Positions 1 through 9,319 of a DNA stretch of 64,000 bases are shown in pieces. Below the pieces are notes generated by a model. That model was not told the DNA's origin and searched no databases. It was given only the letters and a program-made list of their open reading frames with translations. Position 1 is the stretch's first letter; every line of letters begins with the position of its first letter. Both the position numbers and the translations under genes were made by a program. The DNA lies in NCBI GenBank assembly GCA_017405525.1, contig JAFRAH010000010.1:1-64000 (forward strand), written 5' to 3'. The DNA comes from Synergistaceae bacterium (GTDB taxonomy: Bacteria; Synergistota; Synergistia; Synergistales; Aminobacteriaceae).

Positions 1-1
1 A

Positions 2-334
2 GTGGATTACCGGCAAGTTCATGGGGCATTCACCCGGCCTGAAGACATCATGAACGTAAACGGTATAGGAGCGTCAAAGTTCCGGGCAATTCAGGGACGT
101 ATCACAGTATCAGGAACGTCAATAACCTCATCAACCGGCGGCTTAATCGACATAAACCGGGCAACCGCAAAAGAGCTCGAACAGCTCACAGGAGTCGGCC
201 CGGCAACCGCAAAAAGAATTGTGGAGTACCGCCAACTTCACGGGAATTTTACCCGGCTTGAAGACCTGATTAACGTCCGGGGTATAGGCTCGGCAAAACT
301 GGAGAAGATGAGAGGGCAGATAGTCATTCGCTGA
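2..334 (+). CDS. comEA: ComEA-like helix-hairpin-helix DNA-binding protein (5' end outside window)
   Basis: C-terminal part of a competence DNA receptor; the gene begins before the window, so the GTG at position 2 is not its true start. Two helix-hairpin-helix units are visible: residues about 1-38 are the tail of one (NVNGIGASKF) and residues about 46-110 a complete second one (IDINRATAKELEQLTGVGPATAKRI). ComEA family proteins bind incoming double-stranded DNA at the cell surface and pass it to the ComEC channel. The usual N-terminal membrane anchor is not in view. The stop overlaps the comEC start by one base (TGATG), which indicates translational coupling and supports the competence assignment. 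The tandem HhH arrangement is longer than the single repeat of simple ComEA proteins. Confidence 0.85.
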   Translation: MDYRQVHGAFTRPEDIMNVNGIGASKFRAIQGRITVSGTSITSSTGGLIDINRATAKELEQLTGVGPATAKRIVEYRQLHGNFTRLEDLINVRGIGSAKLEKMRGQIVIR

Positions 335-1731
335 TGGAGATACTGAGACGTTCACCAATGCTTGCGGTTCTTGCGGCACTCGTTACGGGCCTGGCACTTT
401 ATGGCCGTGCGGGGGTCTTGGCGTTCATTTTGGGAGTTCTTGCGCTGTTCTTGGCCGTGATGCTTTCGTCGTATGAGTGGGAGCTTCCCGAACAATGGCA
501 GATGCTCGCATTCATGGCCGTCTTCGTGATGCTTTGTTCGTGGCGCGTGTATTCGGTTGTCTCTGAGCCTCAGCCTCAGCCCCTGACCCTCCACAATGAG
601 ACCGGGACGATAACCGAGCTCCGACAATGGGGACGGACTTATGCCCACGTCATAGACACGGAACATAACGGGAGGCTTGTAGCGTTCCTTCCGTTTGCTG
701 AGTACATGACCGGGACGAGAATACAGTTCAGCGGTACAACCCGGCAGTTCAAGCAGACATCAAGGCAAGGAGGATTTGACGAGTTCAGGTTCTGGAACGG
801 AAGGGGAGTTACTGCATGTGTGAGCCTGCTGGAAGTTACGGAGCTTCCCCGAAAGTGGAGCATATCGTTATTGCGTCATGAGCTGTCCCGGAAACTCACT
901 ATCTACATGCCTAACCTGACGGCCTCATACCTCAAGGCGGCATGGCTCGGTGAACGCGACAAGTCCCTCAACGACCATCACAGACGCTGTGGAACAAGTC
1001 ATCTCCTCGTTGTCTCAGGGTTTCATGCCGGTATTGTGATAATGTGTGCAAGTTTCTTCTTTGGGGTTAGTCCCGTGATATTGTCGTTAATCCTCTGGTT
1101 CTATGTCCTGTTGACCGGGGCAGTACCTAGTACGATTAGGGCGGCATTGATGGTTCAGGTCTGGCTGCTCGCTAAGGTCATAGGCAGGCGCGCTAATGCC
1201 GTCAACAGTGTCTGCACTGCCGGGGTATTGCTCTTACTGTGGAGGCCGTTCCTCTTCTGGGATATTGGCTGGAGATTGTCGGTTCTCTCGGCACTCACCA
1301 TCTCGGCCATGTCTCAGGCAGGGTTCAGGTGGTTCACGATAAGCCCGGCAATATGGCTCGTAACATTCCCGCAGGTCTCGTACACATTCGGAAGCGTCCC
1401 GGTCGTTGGGGCAATCCTGAATCTCTTTGCGCCAATGTTCTTTGCTGTGGCGTTCACTGTGTCATCTTTCGGGGCATTCTTGAGGCTGATAGGTCTTCCG
1501 TTGAGCCGATACTTCATGCTTGCTGTCGAGGGTATCTTTGTCCTCTGGGAGAAAGTTGCTGACGTATTCCTTGAGGTCATCCCCCAAGTGATAGGGTGGA
1601 ACTACCTCACTGCATGGCTGAGTTGCGGGGTGATTACGTTCTTCGTGTGCCGGTATCTTGAGCTTGCTCCCTTGAGGACTGCGGCGGTTATGGGAGTTAT
1701 CGGGTTCATGGCCTTCATGGTGTTCTTGTGA
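334..1731 (+). CDS. comEC: ComEC/Rec2-family DNA uptake channel, short form
   Basis: Polytopic membrane protein of 465 residues for transport of single-stranded DNA across the inner membrane. Residues about 8-75 hold the first membrane segments, about 85-165 a soluble OB-like (DUF4131-type) domain, and about 205-465 the Competence domain with the family signature SHLLVVSGFHAG near residue 230. Full-length ComEC proteins of about 700-800 residues carry a C-terminal metallo-beta-lactamase-like nuclease domain; this one stops after the membrane domain, so the nuclease is absent or encoded elsewhere. Coupled to the preceding comEA by a one-base overlap. It converges on the IMP dehydrogenase gene, with 48 bases between the stops. 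Confidence 0.9.
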   Translation: MEILRRSPMLAVLAALVTGLALYGRAGVLAFILGVLALFLAVMLSSYEWELPEQWQMLAFMAVFVMLCSWRVYSVVSEPQPQPLTLHNETGTITELRQWGRTYAHVIDTEHNGRLVAFLPFAEYMTGTRIQFSGTTRQFKQTSRQGGFDEFRFWNGRGVTACVSLLEVTELPRKWSISLLRHELSRKLTIYMPNLTASYLKAAWLGERDKSLNDHHRRCGTSHLLVVSGFHAGIVIMCASFFFGVSPVILSLILWFYVLLTGAVPSTIRAALMVQVWLLAKVIGRRANAVNSVCTAGVLLLLWRPFLFWDIGWRLSVLSALTISAMSQAGFRWFTISPAIWLVTFPQVSYTFGSVPVVGAILNLFAPMFFAVAFTVSSFGAFLRLIGLPLSRYFMLAVEGIFVLWEKVADVFLEVIPQVIGWNYLTAWLSCGVITFFVCRYLELAPLRTAAVMGVIGFMAFMVFL

Positions 1732-1734
1732 TTG

Positions 1735-1765
1735 CCCCCTGCCTCTATGCTTCAACGACAGGGGG
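1735..1765. terminator. Stem-loop between convergent comEC and guaB
   Basis: A perfect 7-bp inverted repeat (CCCCCTG ... CAGGGGG) with a 17-base loop lies between the convergent stops. There is no clear T-tract on either strand, so this is only a possible terminator or mRNA 3' end stabiliser. Confidence 0.35.
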
Positions 1766-1779
1766 AATGATATTCATCT

Positions 1780-3291
1780 TCACTTTGAGCGTCTCACTGC
1801 CTCCTTCATCATTACGTCATGTGCACCGCCCTCAAGTAGTGTTACGGGTGATACGAGGGTCAATCTTGCCTTCTCCCTCATCTCAGGAAGAGTTAATGCC
1901 CCGCAGTTGCAGAACGTTGACTTTATCTTGCTGAGTGTCTCGGTTACGTTGTCCCGGAGGCTTCCCGCATAGGGTACGTAGCTGTCTACCCCCTCCTCAA
2001 ATGAGAGCTTGGCCTGTGATGAGTCGCCGGAGTCGTAACGCTGCCAGTTCCTAGCTCTTGATGACCCTTCACCCCAATATTCTTTGACGTAGTTGCCATT
2101 AATCATTACCCTGTTGGTCGGGCTCTCGTCAAAGCGTGCAAAGTACCGTCCCAACATGCAGAAGTCAGCACCCATAGCCAGCGCAAGAGTAACGTGGTAA
2201 TCCATGACAATCCCGCCATCCGAGCATATAGGCACGTAAATTCCCGTCTCCGCAAAATATTCATCCCTTGCCCGCGCAACCTCAATCACTGAAGTAGCCT
2301 GACCCCTTCCAATTCCTTTGGCCTCCCGTGTGATACAGATTGAGCCGCCGCCGATTCCTATCTTCACGAAATCAGCCCCTGCCTCAGCAAGGAACCTGAA
2401 ACCGTCAGCATCTACTACATTTCCGCCGCCAACCTTCACACTGTCGCCATACCTTCCACGTATCCACTGGAGCGTTCGCCTCTGCCATTCGGTGAAACCC
2501 TCCGAGCTGTCTATACACAGGACATCAGCCCCAGCGTCAACGAGTGCAGGAACTCTCTCCTCATAGTCGCGGGTATTTATCCCTGCACCTGTCATGTACC
2601 GTTTCTGTGCGTCAAGGAGCTCTAACGGATTCTCCTTGTGCATGTCGTAGTCCTTCCTGAATACGAACGCTACCATGTTACCGTCATCATCAACAACAGG
2701 AAGTGCATTCAGCTTGTGTTCCCAAAGGAGGTCGTTGGCTTCAGTGAGACTTAACCCGTCATGTGCAGCTATGACCTTGTCGATTGGTGTCATGAAGTCC
2801 CGGACTTTCGCGTTTATGTCCGTCCGGCTTATCCTGTAGTCCCGGCTCGTTACTATTCCGAGCAATTTTCCCGTGAGGCTCCCGTCATGTGTTACTGCTA
2901 CGGTCGTGTGTCCTGTCTGTTCCTTCAAGGCTAATATGTCGGCTAGTGTCTGGTCGGGGCTTATGGCTGAGTCATTGGCGACGAAACCGGCCTTGTAGCG
3001 TTTCACACGGGCGACCATTTCGGCCTGCTTCTCGATTGGCTGGGAACAGTAGATGAATGATATTCCACCTTCACGGGCTAGGGCTATGGCCATGTTGTCA
3101 TCAGAGACCGACTGCATACATGCCGAGACAAGGGGAATGTTTATCGAGATGGGAGGTTCTTCACCCTTCCTGAACTTGCACAGCGGGGTTCTTAGTGAGA
3201 CATTTGAGGGCACGCAATTTTCTGATGAGTACGTCGGAACTAGAAGGTACTCGGAGAATGTGTGTGAGGGTTCGGTGTAGTAATAAGCCAT
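1780..3291 (-). CDS. guaB: Inosine-5'-monophosphate dehydrogenase
   Basis: Oxidises IMP to XMP with NAD+, the committed step to GMP. A TIM-barrel is interrupted by a CBS pair at residues about 95-215. The catalytic loop reads [10 protein letters not shown], with the Cys that attacks IMP C2; upstream are the [14 protein letters not shown] and SDGGI phosphate-binding segments, and the C-terminal flap contains the Arg-Tyr pair (RNWQRY) followed by a VPYAG segment. About 503 residues, normal for the family. I chose the ATG at 3291: a GAAGGGAG ribosome site lies 11 bases upstream, whereas a longer reading starting at TTG 3312 would begin inside that site. Monocistronic and convergent with comEC. 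The loop (GGGS rather than GPGS) is somewhat divergent, but all key residues are present. Confidence 0.95.
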   Translation of the reverse strand: MAYYYTEPSHTFSEYLLVPTYSSENCVPSNVSLRTPLCKFRKGEEPPISINIPLVSACMQSVSDDNMAIALAREGGISFIYCSQPIEKQAEMVARVKRYKAGFVANDSAISPDQTLADILALKEQTGHTTVAVTHDGSLTGKLLGIVTSRDYRISRTDINAKVRDFMTPIDKVIAAHDGLSLTEANDLLWEHKLNALPVVDDDGNMVAFVFRKDYDMHKENPLELLDAQKRYMTGAGINTRDYEERVPALVDAGADVLCIDSSEGFTEWQRRTLQWIRGRYGDSVKVGGGNVVDADGFRFLAEAGADFVKIGIGGGSICITREAKGIGRGQATSVIEVARARDEYFAETGIYVPICSDGGIVMDYHVTLALAMGADFCMLGRYFARFDESPTNRVMINGNYVKEYWGEGSSRARNWQRYDSGDSSQAKLSFEEGVDSYVPYAGSLRDNVTETLSKIKSTFCNCGALTLPEMREKARLTLVSPVTLLEGGAHDVMMKEAVRRSK

Positions 3292-3361
3292 GCAGTAATT
3301 TTCTCCCTTCAAAAAATTTTAGTGTGTATGATAGCACGTTAAAGGCTCAAAAATTTTCTGA

Positions 3362-4285
3362 CTAGTTTTCTGCCGCCTTCATTAACCTGGCATATACAGG
3401 GGATTTCTTCAGGTTCGAATTTTCCGGGAGTTCCCGCGCATAATCCATTGCGGTTTTTCCCTCAACGCTCCGAATTTTCGCATCAGCCCCCAAATCCAGG
3501 AGCACCTCAACCGTCAAAGGGTTGTCGTAAAACACGGCATAAATCAGCGGGGTACATGAGGCCGCAAAATGAAGCCATCCCGTCCGCGAAAACAGCGTGT
3601 TGTTCCTTATCATGTAGTGAAACGTATCACCGTCAAGTGCATCGCTGTTATCAGGATTGAGGTCGTCCCTAAGTGTCTCCAGCTCCTCAAGGACTGCCTC
3701 AGCGTTCACATTCTCATCATGGACGTTGACATTTCCCCCGGCCTTTATGAGCTCACCTAGAACGTACCTTACTTCTTCCGTGTTATAGCCATACCATGCC
3801 GCGACATCATGGAACGGTGTAGCGACATACCAGCCTCCTAACGTCCAGCCTTCAGGATTTGCCCCGGCCTCTAGGAGTTCATGGATTGCCCCGAAATTCT
3901 TATAGTCCACCGCACAAGATAGGGGTGTTCTCGTGAAGCTCCCGTCTTCAGCCTCAGCGTTCACGTCAAGCCCAAGCGATATAAGGAACTTGATGCTCTC
4001 AGGGTTTCGGTTTAAGGCCGCCGCAATATGAAGTGGGCTCTCATTGTGGTAGATGAACCAAGCATTCCCGGCTCTCACGCTGCTAATGTCGTACACCTCA
4101 TATTCATGGCTTTCGTCATCACTGCTGAGGTTGAAGTTTACCCCGTTCTTCACGGCCTCCTTGAGTTGCTGGGGAGTTCCTGAGATTGCCAGGGAATAGA
4201 CATCAACACTTTCTGCCCGGCAATTTGTGGTGAAGAGCAACAATGCCAAGATTAACGCTGTGATTTTCACTGACCTCAAAATCAT
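3362..4285 (-). CDS. Exported ankyrin-repeat protein
   Basis: A 307-residue protein with an N-terminal signal peptide (residues about 1-24, ending near CRA/ES) followed by ankyrin repeats. Recognisable repeat cores include SPLHIAAALNRNPESIKFLISLG, broken by degenerate spacers, then TPLSCAVDYKNFGAIHELLEAGA, TPLIYAVFYDNPLTVEVLLDLGA and KTAMDYAREL near the C-terminus. Ankyrin repeats bind other proteins; no catalytic domain is visible. The Cys before the cleavage site lacks a good lipobox (Asn at -1), so a soluble periplasmic protein is more likely than a lipoprotein. It stands alone on the minus strand between guaB and tadA; the target is unknown. Confidence 0.8.
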   Translation of the reverse strand: MILRSVKITALILALLLFTTNCRAESVDVYSLAISGTPQQLKEAVKNGVNFNLSSDDESHEYEVYDISSVRAGNAWFIYHNESPLHIAAALNRNPESIKFLISLGLDVNAEAEDGSFTRTPLSCAVDYKNFGAIHELLEAGANPEGWTLGGWYVATPFHDVAAWYGYNTEEVRYVLGELIKAGGNVNVHDENVNAEAVLEELETLRDDLNPDNSDALDGDTFHYMIRNNTLFSRTGWLHFAASCTPLIYAVFYDNPLTVEVLLDLGADAKIRSVEGKTAMDYARELPENSNLKKSPVYARLMKAAEN

Positions 4286-4380
4286 TCATTCCTTCCTTAC
4301 GAAATATAGGGGGTATTGCACGGCGTGTATAATAACTCACAAACTTATAATCCCTAAACAAACGGAGGCGGTAGAAATTT

Positions 4381-4848
4381 ATGACGGATGACAATTACTA
4401 CATGAAGGCAGCTCTTCTTGAAGCATCCCGTGCATTCTCACGCGGTGATGTCCCGGTAGGTGCCCTCATTGTCCGGGGCAGTGAGGTACTCTCATCAGGC
4501 AGCGACCTCAAAGCCTCAGACCCTACAGAACACGCCGAGATCATCGCAATACGTTCATGCGCCTCACGGTCAGGACACTGGAACTTGTCGGGCTGTACCC
4601 TCTACGTTACGCTTGAGCCCTGCCCAATGTGTGCGGGTGCCTGCGTCAATGCCAGGGTCTCACGGGTCGTTTATGGTGCGAGGAATTACCGTTCAGGCGC
4701 GGGGGGGACACTCTACAACATTCTTCATGACACGAGGCTTAACCATGTCTGCGAGGTCAGGGCCGGAGTTATGGAGACCGAATGCCTCACGATACTTCAG
4801 GAATATTTCTTGCGGAGGAGGAAGAAATCATGCTCCCTACTTGCCTGA
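4381..4848 (+). CDS. tadA: tRNA-specific adenosine deaminase
   Basis: Zinc enzyme of the cytidine/deoxycytidylate deaminase fold that converts A34 of tRNA-Arg(ACG) to inosine. The catalytic motif HAE (TEHAEIIAI, about residues 57-66) and the zinc-binding PCPMCAGA motif (about residues 80-87) are intact. Length 155 is usual. A GGAGGCG ribosome site precedes the ATG at good spacing. The 3' end overlaps the recJ start by 19 bases, making tadA the first gene of a recJ-rel-dtd operon. Confidence 0.93.
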   Translation: MTDDNYYMKAALLEASRAFSRGDVPVGALIVRGSEVLSSGSDLKASDPTEHAEIIAIRSCASRSGHWNLSGCTLYVTLEPCPMCAGACVNARVSRVVYGARNYRSGAGGTLYNILHDTRLNHVCEVRAGVMETECLTILQEYFLRRRKKSCSLLA

Positions 4849-6518
4849 TCTCTGACCTCAAGATTTACCAGCCCGGCGAATACACAAAGCATCTTGCCTC
4901 TGAGCTCTCATGTCCTGAACTTGCCGCCGGTGTCCTCGAAATGCTCAAGGGTGGCGAAGATCTCGACACTCTCAGGGAATGGATACACCCAGACTTTGAC
5001 CGTCAGATGGAAAGCCTCAATCTTGGCACTGGCAGCATGGCCGCAAAAGAACTCTGGAACTCCAAAAGCTCACTGGGCAATGTCTTAGTGTATGGGGACT
5101 ACGACACCGACGGGATAAGCTCTACAGTTCTTGCGATGGAGATATTCAGGAACAAGGCCGCTCAAGTCAGGTACTTCATCCCAAGAAGGGACGTTCACGG
5201 CTACGGCCTAAATTCTGAGACGCTCGACAAGCTCCCACTCACTGGCTGTAACACACTGGTGGTAACTGACTGCGGGACTAACGACTCGGAAATGCTGGAG
5301 AAAGTTGCGAAGGCTGGCATAAATATTTTCGTTTTCGACCATCATTCAGTCTCATCACCGATAACAATCCCGACAATCGTGAACCCCTGCATCAACATGG
5401 AAGCAGGAGACCATCAGAAAATTTGTGCGACCGCCGTCCTCTGGTGCTGGGCGTGGAAGGAAAACATAGTGTCCCGGAAATTCCTGCAGTATGAGCTTGA
5501 CCTCGTTACCCTCGCCACTATTGCCGACTGTATGCCACTCCATAACCTCAACCGTTCGCTTGTTCGTTACGGGATGAGGCAGATGCGGACCAACCCACGG
5601 CGCGGGCTTGGTGCGTTGTTCGACTGCTTGGGGCTCAACAAGTCCCAACTCTCGGAGGAACACCTCTCAATGCGCGTAATCCCCTGCCTCAATGCCCCCG
5701 GAAGAATCGCAACGGCTGACCCAGGAGTCAGGGCACTACTCGGCAACGGTAGCAATGACAGCGTATATTCCTGCGTCAACGAGCTCATGAGGATTAACCG
5801 GAAGCGTCAGACATTGACCGAGAACATAGCCCGCGAGATTGACGACGGCATCATCACAGGGGCAATAAAGCGCATGGTGATCTACAATGAGTACTGGCCT
5901 ATAGGTGTGCTCAGCGGTGTGGCTAGCAGGATTTGCGCACAGTACAACAGGCCGATAGTACTTGCCGCTCCTGTGGGTGGCGGTCTTGTCCGCGGAACGT
6001 TGAGAGTTCCTGAAGGTGGCGATGCTGTGGGAGTGCTCCGGGAAATTTCCGGGAGGCTCGATGCTTGGGGTGGGCACAAATACGCCGCAGGGTTCTCGGT
6101 GCTCGTAACGAACTGGCGCGAGGTCTGCAATGAACTTGAACGTATGCTGACTAGTATTGAGATTAAGCCCGAAGGTGTTACCCCCGTGATTAACATTTCG
6201 CCGTCGGACATAACTATATCGGACTGGCGGGCAGTCTCTGAGCTTGGGCCTTTTGGGAACAGCAACCCTTCACCAAAATTCTTCACACCCGTAAATCTCA
6301 GGAACTCCGAGATTATCCCGATGGGCAAAAAAAAGGAACATAGCTGCGTCCGTCATAACAACACAAGACTTCTTGCGTTCAACACTCCTCCCCGTGATGT
6401 CGTCGACCTCATGGGAAGGCTCAAGGGATGGATATACCATCCGCGTCTAGACTACTGGAGGAATGAAGAGCAGCTGCAGTTCATACTTGACTGCGCAGTA
6501 ACGGAAGGAGGGATCTAA
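4830..6518 (+). CDS. recJ: Single-stranded-DNA-specific exonuclease RecJ
   Basis: A 5'-3' single-strand exonuclease used in recombination and mismatch repair. It carries the DHH phosphoesterase motifs YGDYDTDGISST, TDCGTND and FDHHSVS in the N-terminal half, and a DHHA1 region around GGLVRGTLRVPEGG and WGGHKYAAGFS. About 562 residues, as expected. The start is ATG 4830, because a strong GGAGGAGGA site sits just upstream at 4814-4822; the frame stays open to 4782, but that would place the start inside tadA without a ribosome site. The C-terminal OB region seems less conserved. It is followed 6 bases later by rel. Confidence 0.9.
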   Translation: MLPTCLISDLKIYQPGEYTKHLASELSCPELAAGVLEMLKGGEDLDTLREWIHPDFDRQMESLNLGTGSMAAKELWNSKSSLGNVLVYGDYDTDGISSTVLAMEIFRNKAAQVRYFIPRRDVHGYGLNSETLDKLPLTGCNTLVVTDCGTNDSEMLEKVAKAGINIFVFDHHSVSSPITIPTIVNPCINMEAGDHQKICATAVLWCWAWKENIVSRKFLQYELDLVTLATIADCMPLHNLNRSLVRYGMRQMRTNPRRGLGALFDCLGLNKSQLSEEHLSMRVIPCLNAPGRIATADPGVRALLGNGSNDSVYSCVNELMRINRKRQTLTENIAREIDDGIITGAIKRMVIYNEYWPIGVLSGVASRICAQYNRPIVLAAPVGGGLVRGTLRVPEGGDAVGVLREISGRLDAWGGHKYAAGFSVLVTNWREVCNELERMLTSIEIKPEGVTPVINISPSDITISDWRAVSELGPFGNSNPSPKFFTPVNLRNSEIIPMGKKKEHSCVRHNNTRLLAFNTPPRDVVDLMGRLKGWIYHPRLDYWRNEEQLQFILDCAVTEGGI

Positions 6519-6524
6519 TCCATC

Positions 6525-8852
6525 ATGGCAGAACCCATAGAGACACTCGATACAGGCCGGGAAACTTTCTCATCAATCATCAACAGCATACCCTCAATTG
6601 AAGACAGCTCAACGAATTATCTCAGGGACATGTACATTCTGAGGGATGAATATTTCGCCAAGATACCAGAAGAGTCAAAGGTTGAAATTGTCCGTTCGGC
6701 ATGGCAGGAACTATGGGGAAAAGCCATGCTGTCATTAACCCCCGAACAGATGCACAGGCTCGGTGATGCGTTCGTCTTCTCGGCAGTCGCCCACAAGGAC
6801 CAGCGCAGGAAGTCAGGAGACCCCTACATCATCCACACCCTGAGTGCAGCATTAATCCTTGCTGGAATGAGGCTCGACATGGCCACTCTTGAGGCAGCAC
6901 TTCTTCATGACACACTCGAAGATACCCAAGTTACTGCGGCGGAGCTTCAGGAGAAATTCGGCTATGACGTGTATATGCTCGTTGACGGCGTAACGAAACT
7001 TGCACGCGATGACGTGAAGGAGTTCATGTCGAGGGAAGACCTTACAGGTGAGAACTTGAGGCACATGTTTATCGTCATGGCAAAAGATATACGGGTAGTG
7101 CTGATTAAACTTGCCGACCGTCTCCACAACATGAGGACGCTGGACGTTATGAGGCCGGAGAAACAGCAGAGGATAGCCCGCGAGACTATGGAGATTTACG
7201 CACCGCTTGCCCACAGGCTCGGCATCTACCAGATTAAGCGCGAACTTGAGGATTTATCGTTCAGGTATCTTCACCCCAACATATATGCTGAAGTTGAACG
7301 CCGCGTGAAAAAACGTATGCCCCAAATGGAGGAAGTCATAGCTTACGCCCGCAAGATACTAGAGGAACGCCTCCAGAAAGAGAACATACCTTGCCGCATT
7401 AAGGGACGCTCAAAGCATTACTACAGCATCTACGAGAAAATGCAACGGAAGAAAATCTCGTTCGATGAGCTCTATGACATCCTTGCAGTGAGGGTTCTTG
7501 TTGCCGACGTGTCTACATGTTATGCCGTTTTGGGGGTAGTTCATGCGCTGTGGCTGCCTGTTCCGGGGCAGTTCGACGACTACATAGCCAACCCTAAGAG
7601 CAACATGTACCAGTCCCTTCATACTACGGTGATGGTCTCAGGTGTTCCGTTGGAGGTGCAGATACGGACCTACGAGATGAACCACTTTGCGGAGTACGGT
7701 ATAGCGGCTCATTGGGTCTACAAGGAAGGCGGCAACAAAAAGCTCCTCAAGGGTCTCAACGAAAAGTTAATGCTTGTCCGTCAAGTCATGGAGGCCGGGC
7801 AGGAAGGCGAGGACACTAAGGAGTTTGTCGACATCCTCAAGAATGATATTCTCCTGACCAGTGAGCTCTATGTGTTCACCCCAGACGGCAAGCCCATGAT
7901 ACTGCCCAACGGCTCGACAGTCCTCGATTTTGCCTACGCAGTACACACCGAAATCGGCAACCATTGCGCCGGAGCCATGATTAACGGCCGTATAGTCCCC
8001 CTGAATACACAGCTCCATAGCGGCGACAGGGTCAAGATACTCACAGCCCCCCAGACTTCCCCGTCAAAGGACTGGCTCAACATAGTGAGTTCCCCAAAGA
8101 CAAAGAGCAAGATACGGAGCTTCTTCCGTCAGGCCGAAAAAGCAGAACGTGATGAAAAGCTTGAACGCGGCTGGAAACTCGTTGAACGTGAGCTCAGACG
8201 CAGGGGTCTTGCTGACGTTAAGCGCGAGGACTTCAGCAACATTGACGACCAGCTAATCAGTGTAGGTTCCGGGACAGTAGGAGCTAGTGAGGCCGCTCAG
8301 AAACTCTCACAGGCTTACCTTCAGCACCACGTAGAGCCTCAAACTGACCCTGTCGATTTCGTCAGTGAGCCATTACCCAAGAAGAAAGACAACAAATCTG
8401 ATGTCTTGGTTGAGGGTGAGGGGGGAGTCAGCGTAACTTTCGCGAGCTGCTGCGACCCAATCCCCGGCGATGAGATTGTGGGCTATGCTTCAATGAGGCG
8501 GGGCATCACTATACACCGTGCAGAGTGCCGGAACGTCTCAGCTCTTGGCGACGAACGGAAAATCAGCGTATCTTGGGCTCTTCCGGATTACAGCCTCACA
8601 GGCGGGAAACGTCCCAACATGTACACAGCGAGGCTCTACGTTGAAGGCGAGAACAGAAGGGAGCTCGTGGCCGACACAACAAGGGCTGTGGGTCTTGAGG
8701 GAACGGACATTGCCGGAATGAAGGTAGGTATGGCCGGAGAAAGCCTCATGAGAATGAAAATTGATGTCAGGGTAAGAGACCTTTCGCATCTCTATTCCAC
8801 CATTGCGAGAATTAACGAGGTCAGGGGAATTATTACCGTTGAAAGGGAGTAG
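6525..8852 (+). CDS. rel: Bifunctional (p)ppGpp synthetase/hydrolase (Rel/SpoT family)
   Basis: Controls the stringent response by making and degrading (p)ppGpp. Domain order in 775 residues: an unusual N-terminal extension of about 55 residues; HD hydrolase domain with HDTLEDT at 128-134; synthetase domain with GRSKHYYSIYEKM near 295-306 and NPKSNMYQSLHTTV near 357-369; TGS domain about 447-507 (YVFTPDGKPMILPNGSTVLDFAY); a Cys-containing zinc-finger/RIS region (FASCCDPIPGDEIVGY) around 640-670; and a C-terminal ACT domain. The intact HD residues suggest both hydrolase and synthetase activity, so this is a Rel rather than a RelA-only enzyme. Adjacent to dtd, as in many Firmicutes and Synergistetes. 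Confidence 0.95.
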   Translation: MAEPIETLDTGRETFSSIINSIPSIEDSSTNYLRDMYILRDEYFAKIPEESKVEIVRSAWQELWGKAMLSLTPEQMHRLGDAFVFSAVAHKDQRRKSGDPYIIHTLSAALILAGMRLDMATLEAALLHDTLEDTQVTAAELQEKFGYDVYMLVDGVTKLARDDVKEFMSREDLTGENLRHMFIVMAKDIRVVLIKLADRLHNMRTLDVMRPEKQQRIARETMEIYAPLAHRLGIYQIKRELEDLSFRYLHPNIYAEVERRVKKRMPQMEEVIAYARKILEERLQKENIPCRIKGRSKHYYSIYEKMQRKKISFDELYDILAVRVLVADVSTCYAVLGVVHALWLPVPGQFDDYIANPKSNMYQSLHTTVMVSGVPLEVQIRTYEMNHFAEYGIAAHWVYKEGGNKKLLKGLNEKLMLVRQVMEAGQEGEDTKEFVDILKNDILLTSELYVFTPDGKPMILPNGSTVLDFAYAVHTEIGNHCAGAMINGRIVPLNTQLHSGDRVKILTAPQTSPSKDWLNIVSSPKTKSKIRSFFRQAEKAERDEKLERGWKLVERELRRRGLADVKREDFSNIDDQLISVGSGTVGASEAAQKLSQAYLQHHVEPQTDPVDFVSEPLPKKKDNKSDVLVEGEGGVSVTFASCCDPIPGDEIVGYASMRRGITIHRAECRNVSALGDERKISVSWALPDYSLTGGKRPNMYTARLYVEGENRRELVADTTRAVGLEGTDIAGMKVGMAGESLMRMKIDVRVRDLSHLYSTIARINEVRGIITVERE

Positions 8853-8858
8853 TGAAGA

Positions 8859-9302
8859 TTGAGGCTCTTGATACAGAGGGTAAAGCGCGCATCAGTTACC
8901 ATTGAGGGCACTGAACGCCACGAAATAGGGCAGGGTATGTGCGTCTTCATCGGTGTAACTCACGGCGACAATGAGGCAAATGCTGACTGGCTGGCCGAAA
9001 AAATGGCTGGCCTCCGAATTTTCGAGGACGCTGCCGGGAAAATCAACCTGTCCTTGAGCGACATTAACGGTGATGTGTTATTGGTGTCGCAGTTCTCACT
9101 ATATGCCTCGTGCGCAAAGGGAAGACGGCCGGGCTTCAGTTATGCGGCAAAACCTGATGAGGCTGAAAGGTTGTATGATTACTTTGTGGCTAAAGTTAAG
9201 GCTATGGGCATTCATGGTGTAGAATGCGGGAAGTTCGGCGCAAATATGGAAGTTGAGATAATCAATGACGGGCCTTTGACTTTTATCGTCGACAGCATTT
9301 AG
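8859..9302 (+). CDS. dtd: D-aminoacyl-tRNA deacylase
   Basis: Removes D-amino acids (and glycine) mischarged on tRNA. Family motifs SQFSLYA (about residues 77-83) and the C-terminal NDGPLTF, which carries the cis-Gly-Pro pair, are present; length 147 is standard. The start is a TTG, with GGGAG nine bases upstream inside the end of rel. It lies in the rel-dtd-hydrolase run, six bases after the rel stop. Confidence 0.93.
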   Translation: MRLLIQRVKRASVTIEGTERHEIGQGMCVFIGVTHGDNEANADWLAEKMAGLRIFEDAAGKINLSLSDINGDVLLVSQFSLYASCAKGRRPGFSYAAKPDEAERLYDYFVAKVKAMGIHGVECGKFGANMEVEIINDGPLTFIVDSI

Positions 9303-9319
9303 GGAGGCAGACGGAAAAA

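Noticed and set aside
1312-1580. Minus-strand ORFs opposite comEC
   Set aside because: Shadow frames in a conserved gene; no start context, and comEC motifs run through the region.
4316-4351. Promoter for tadA from TTGCAC and TATAAT hexamers
   Set aside because: The spacings are 6 and 24 bases, neither acceptable; not listed as a promoter.
4782-4829. Earlier start for recJ
   Set aside because: Lies inside tadA with no ribosome site; GGAGGAGGA directly precedes ATG 4830.
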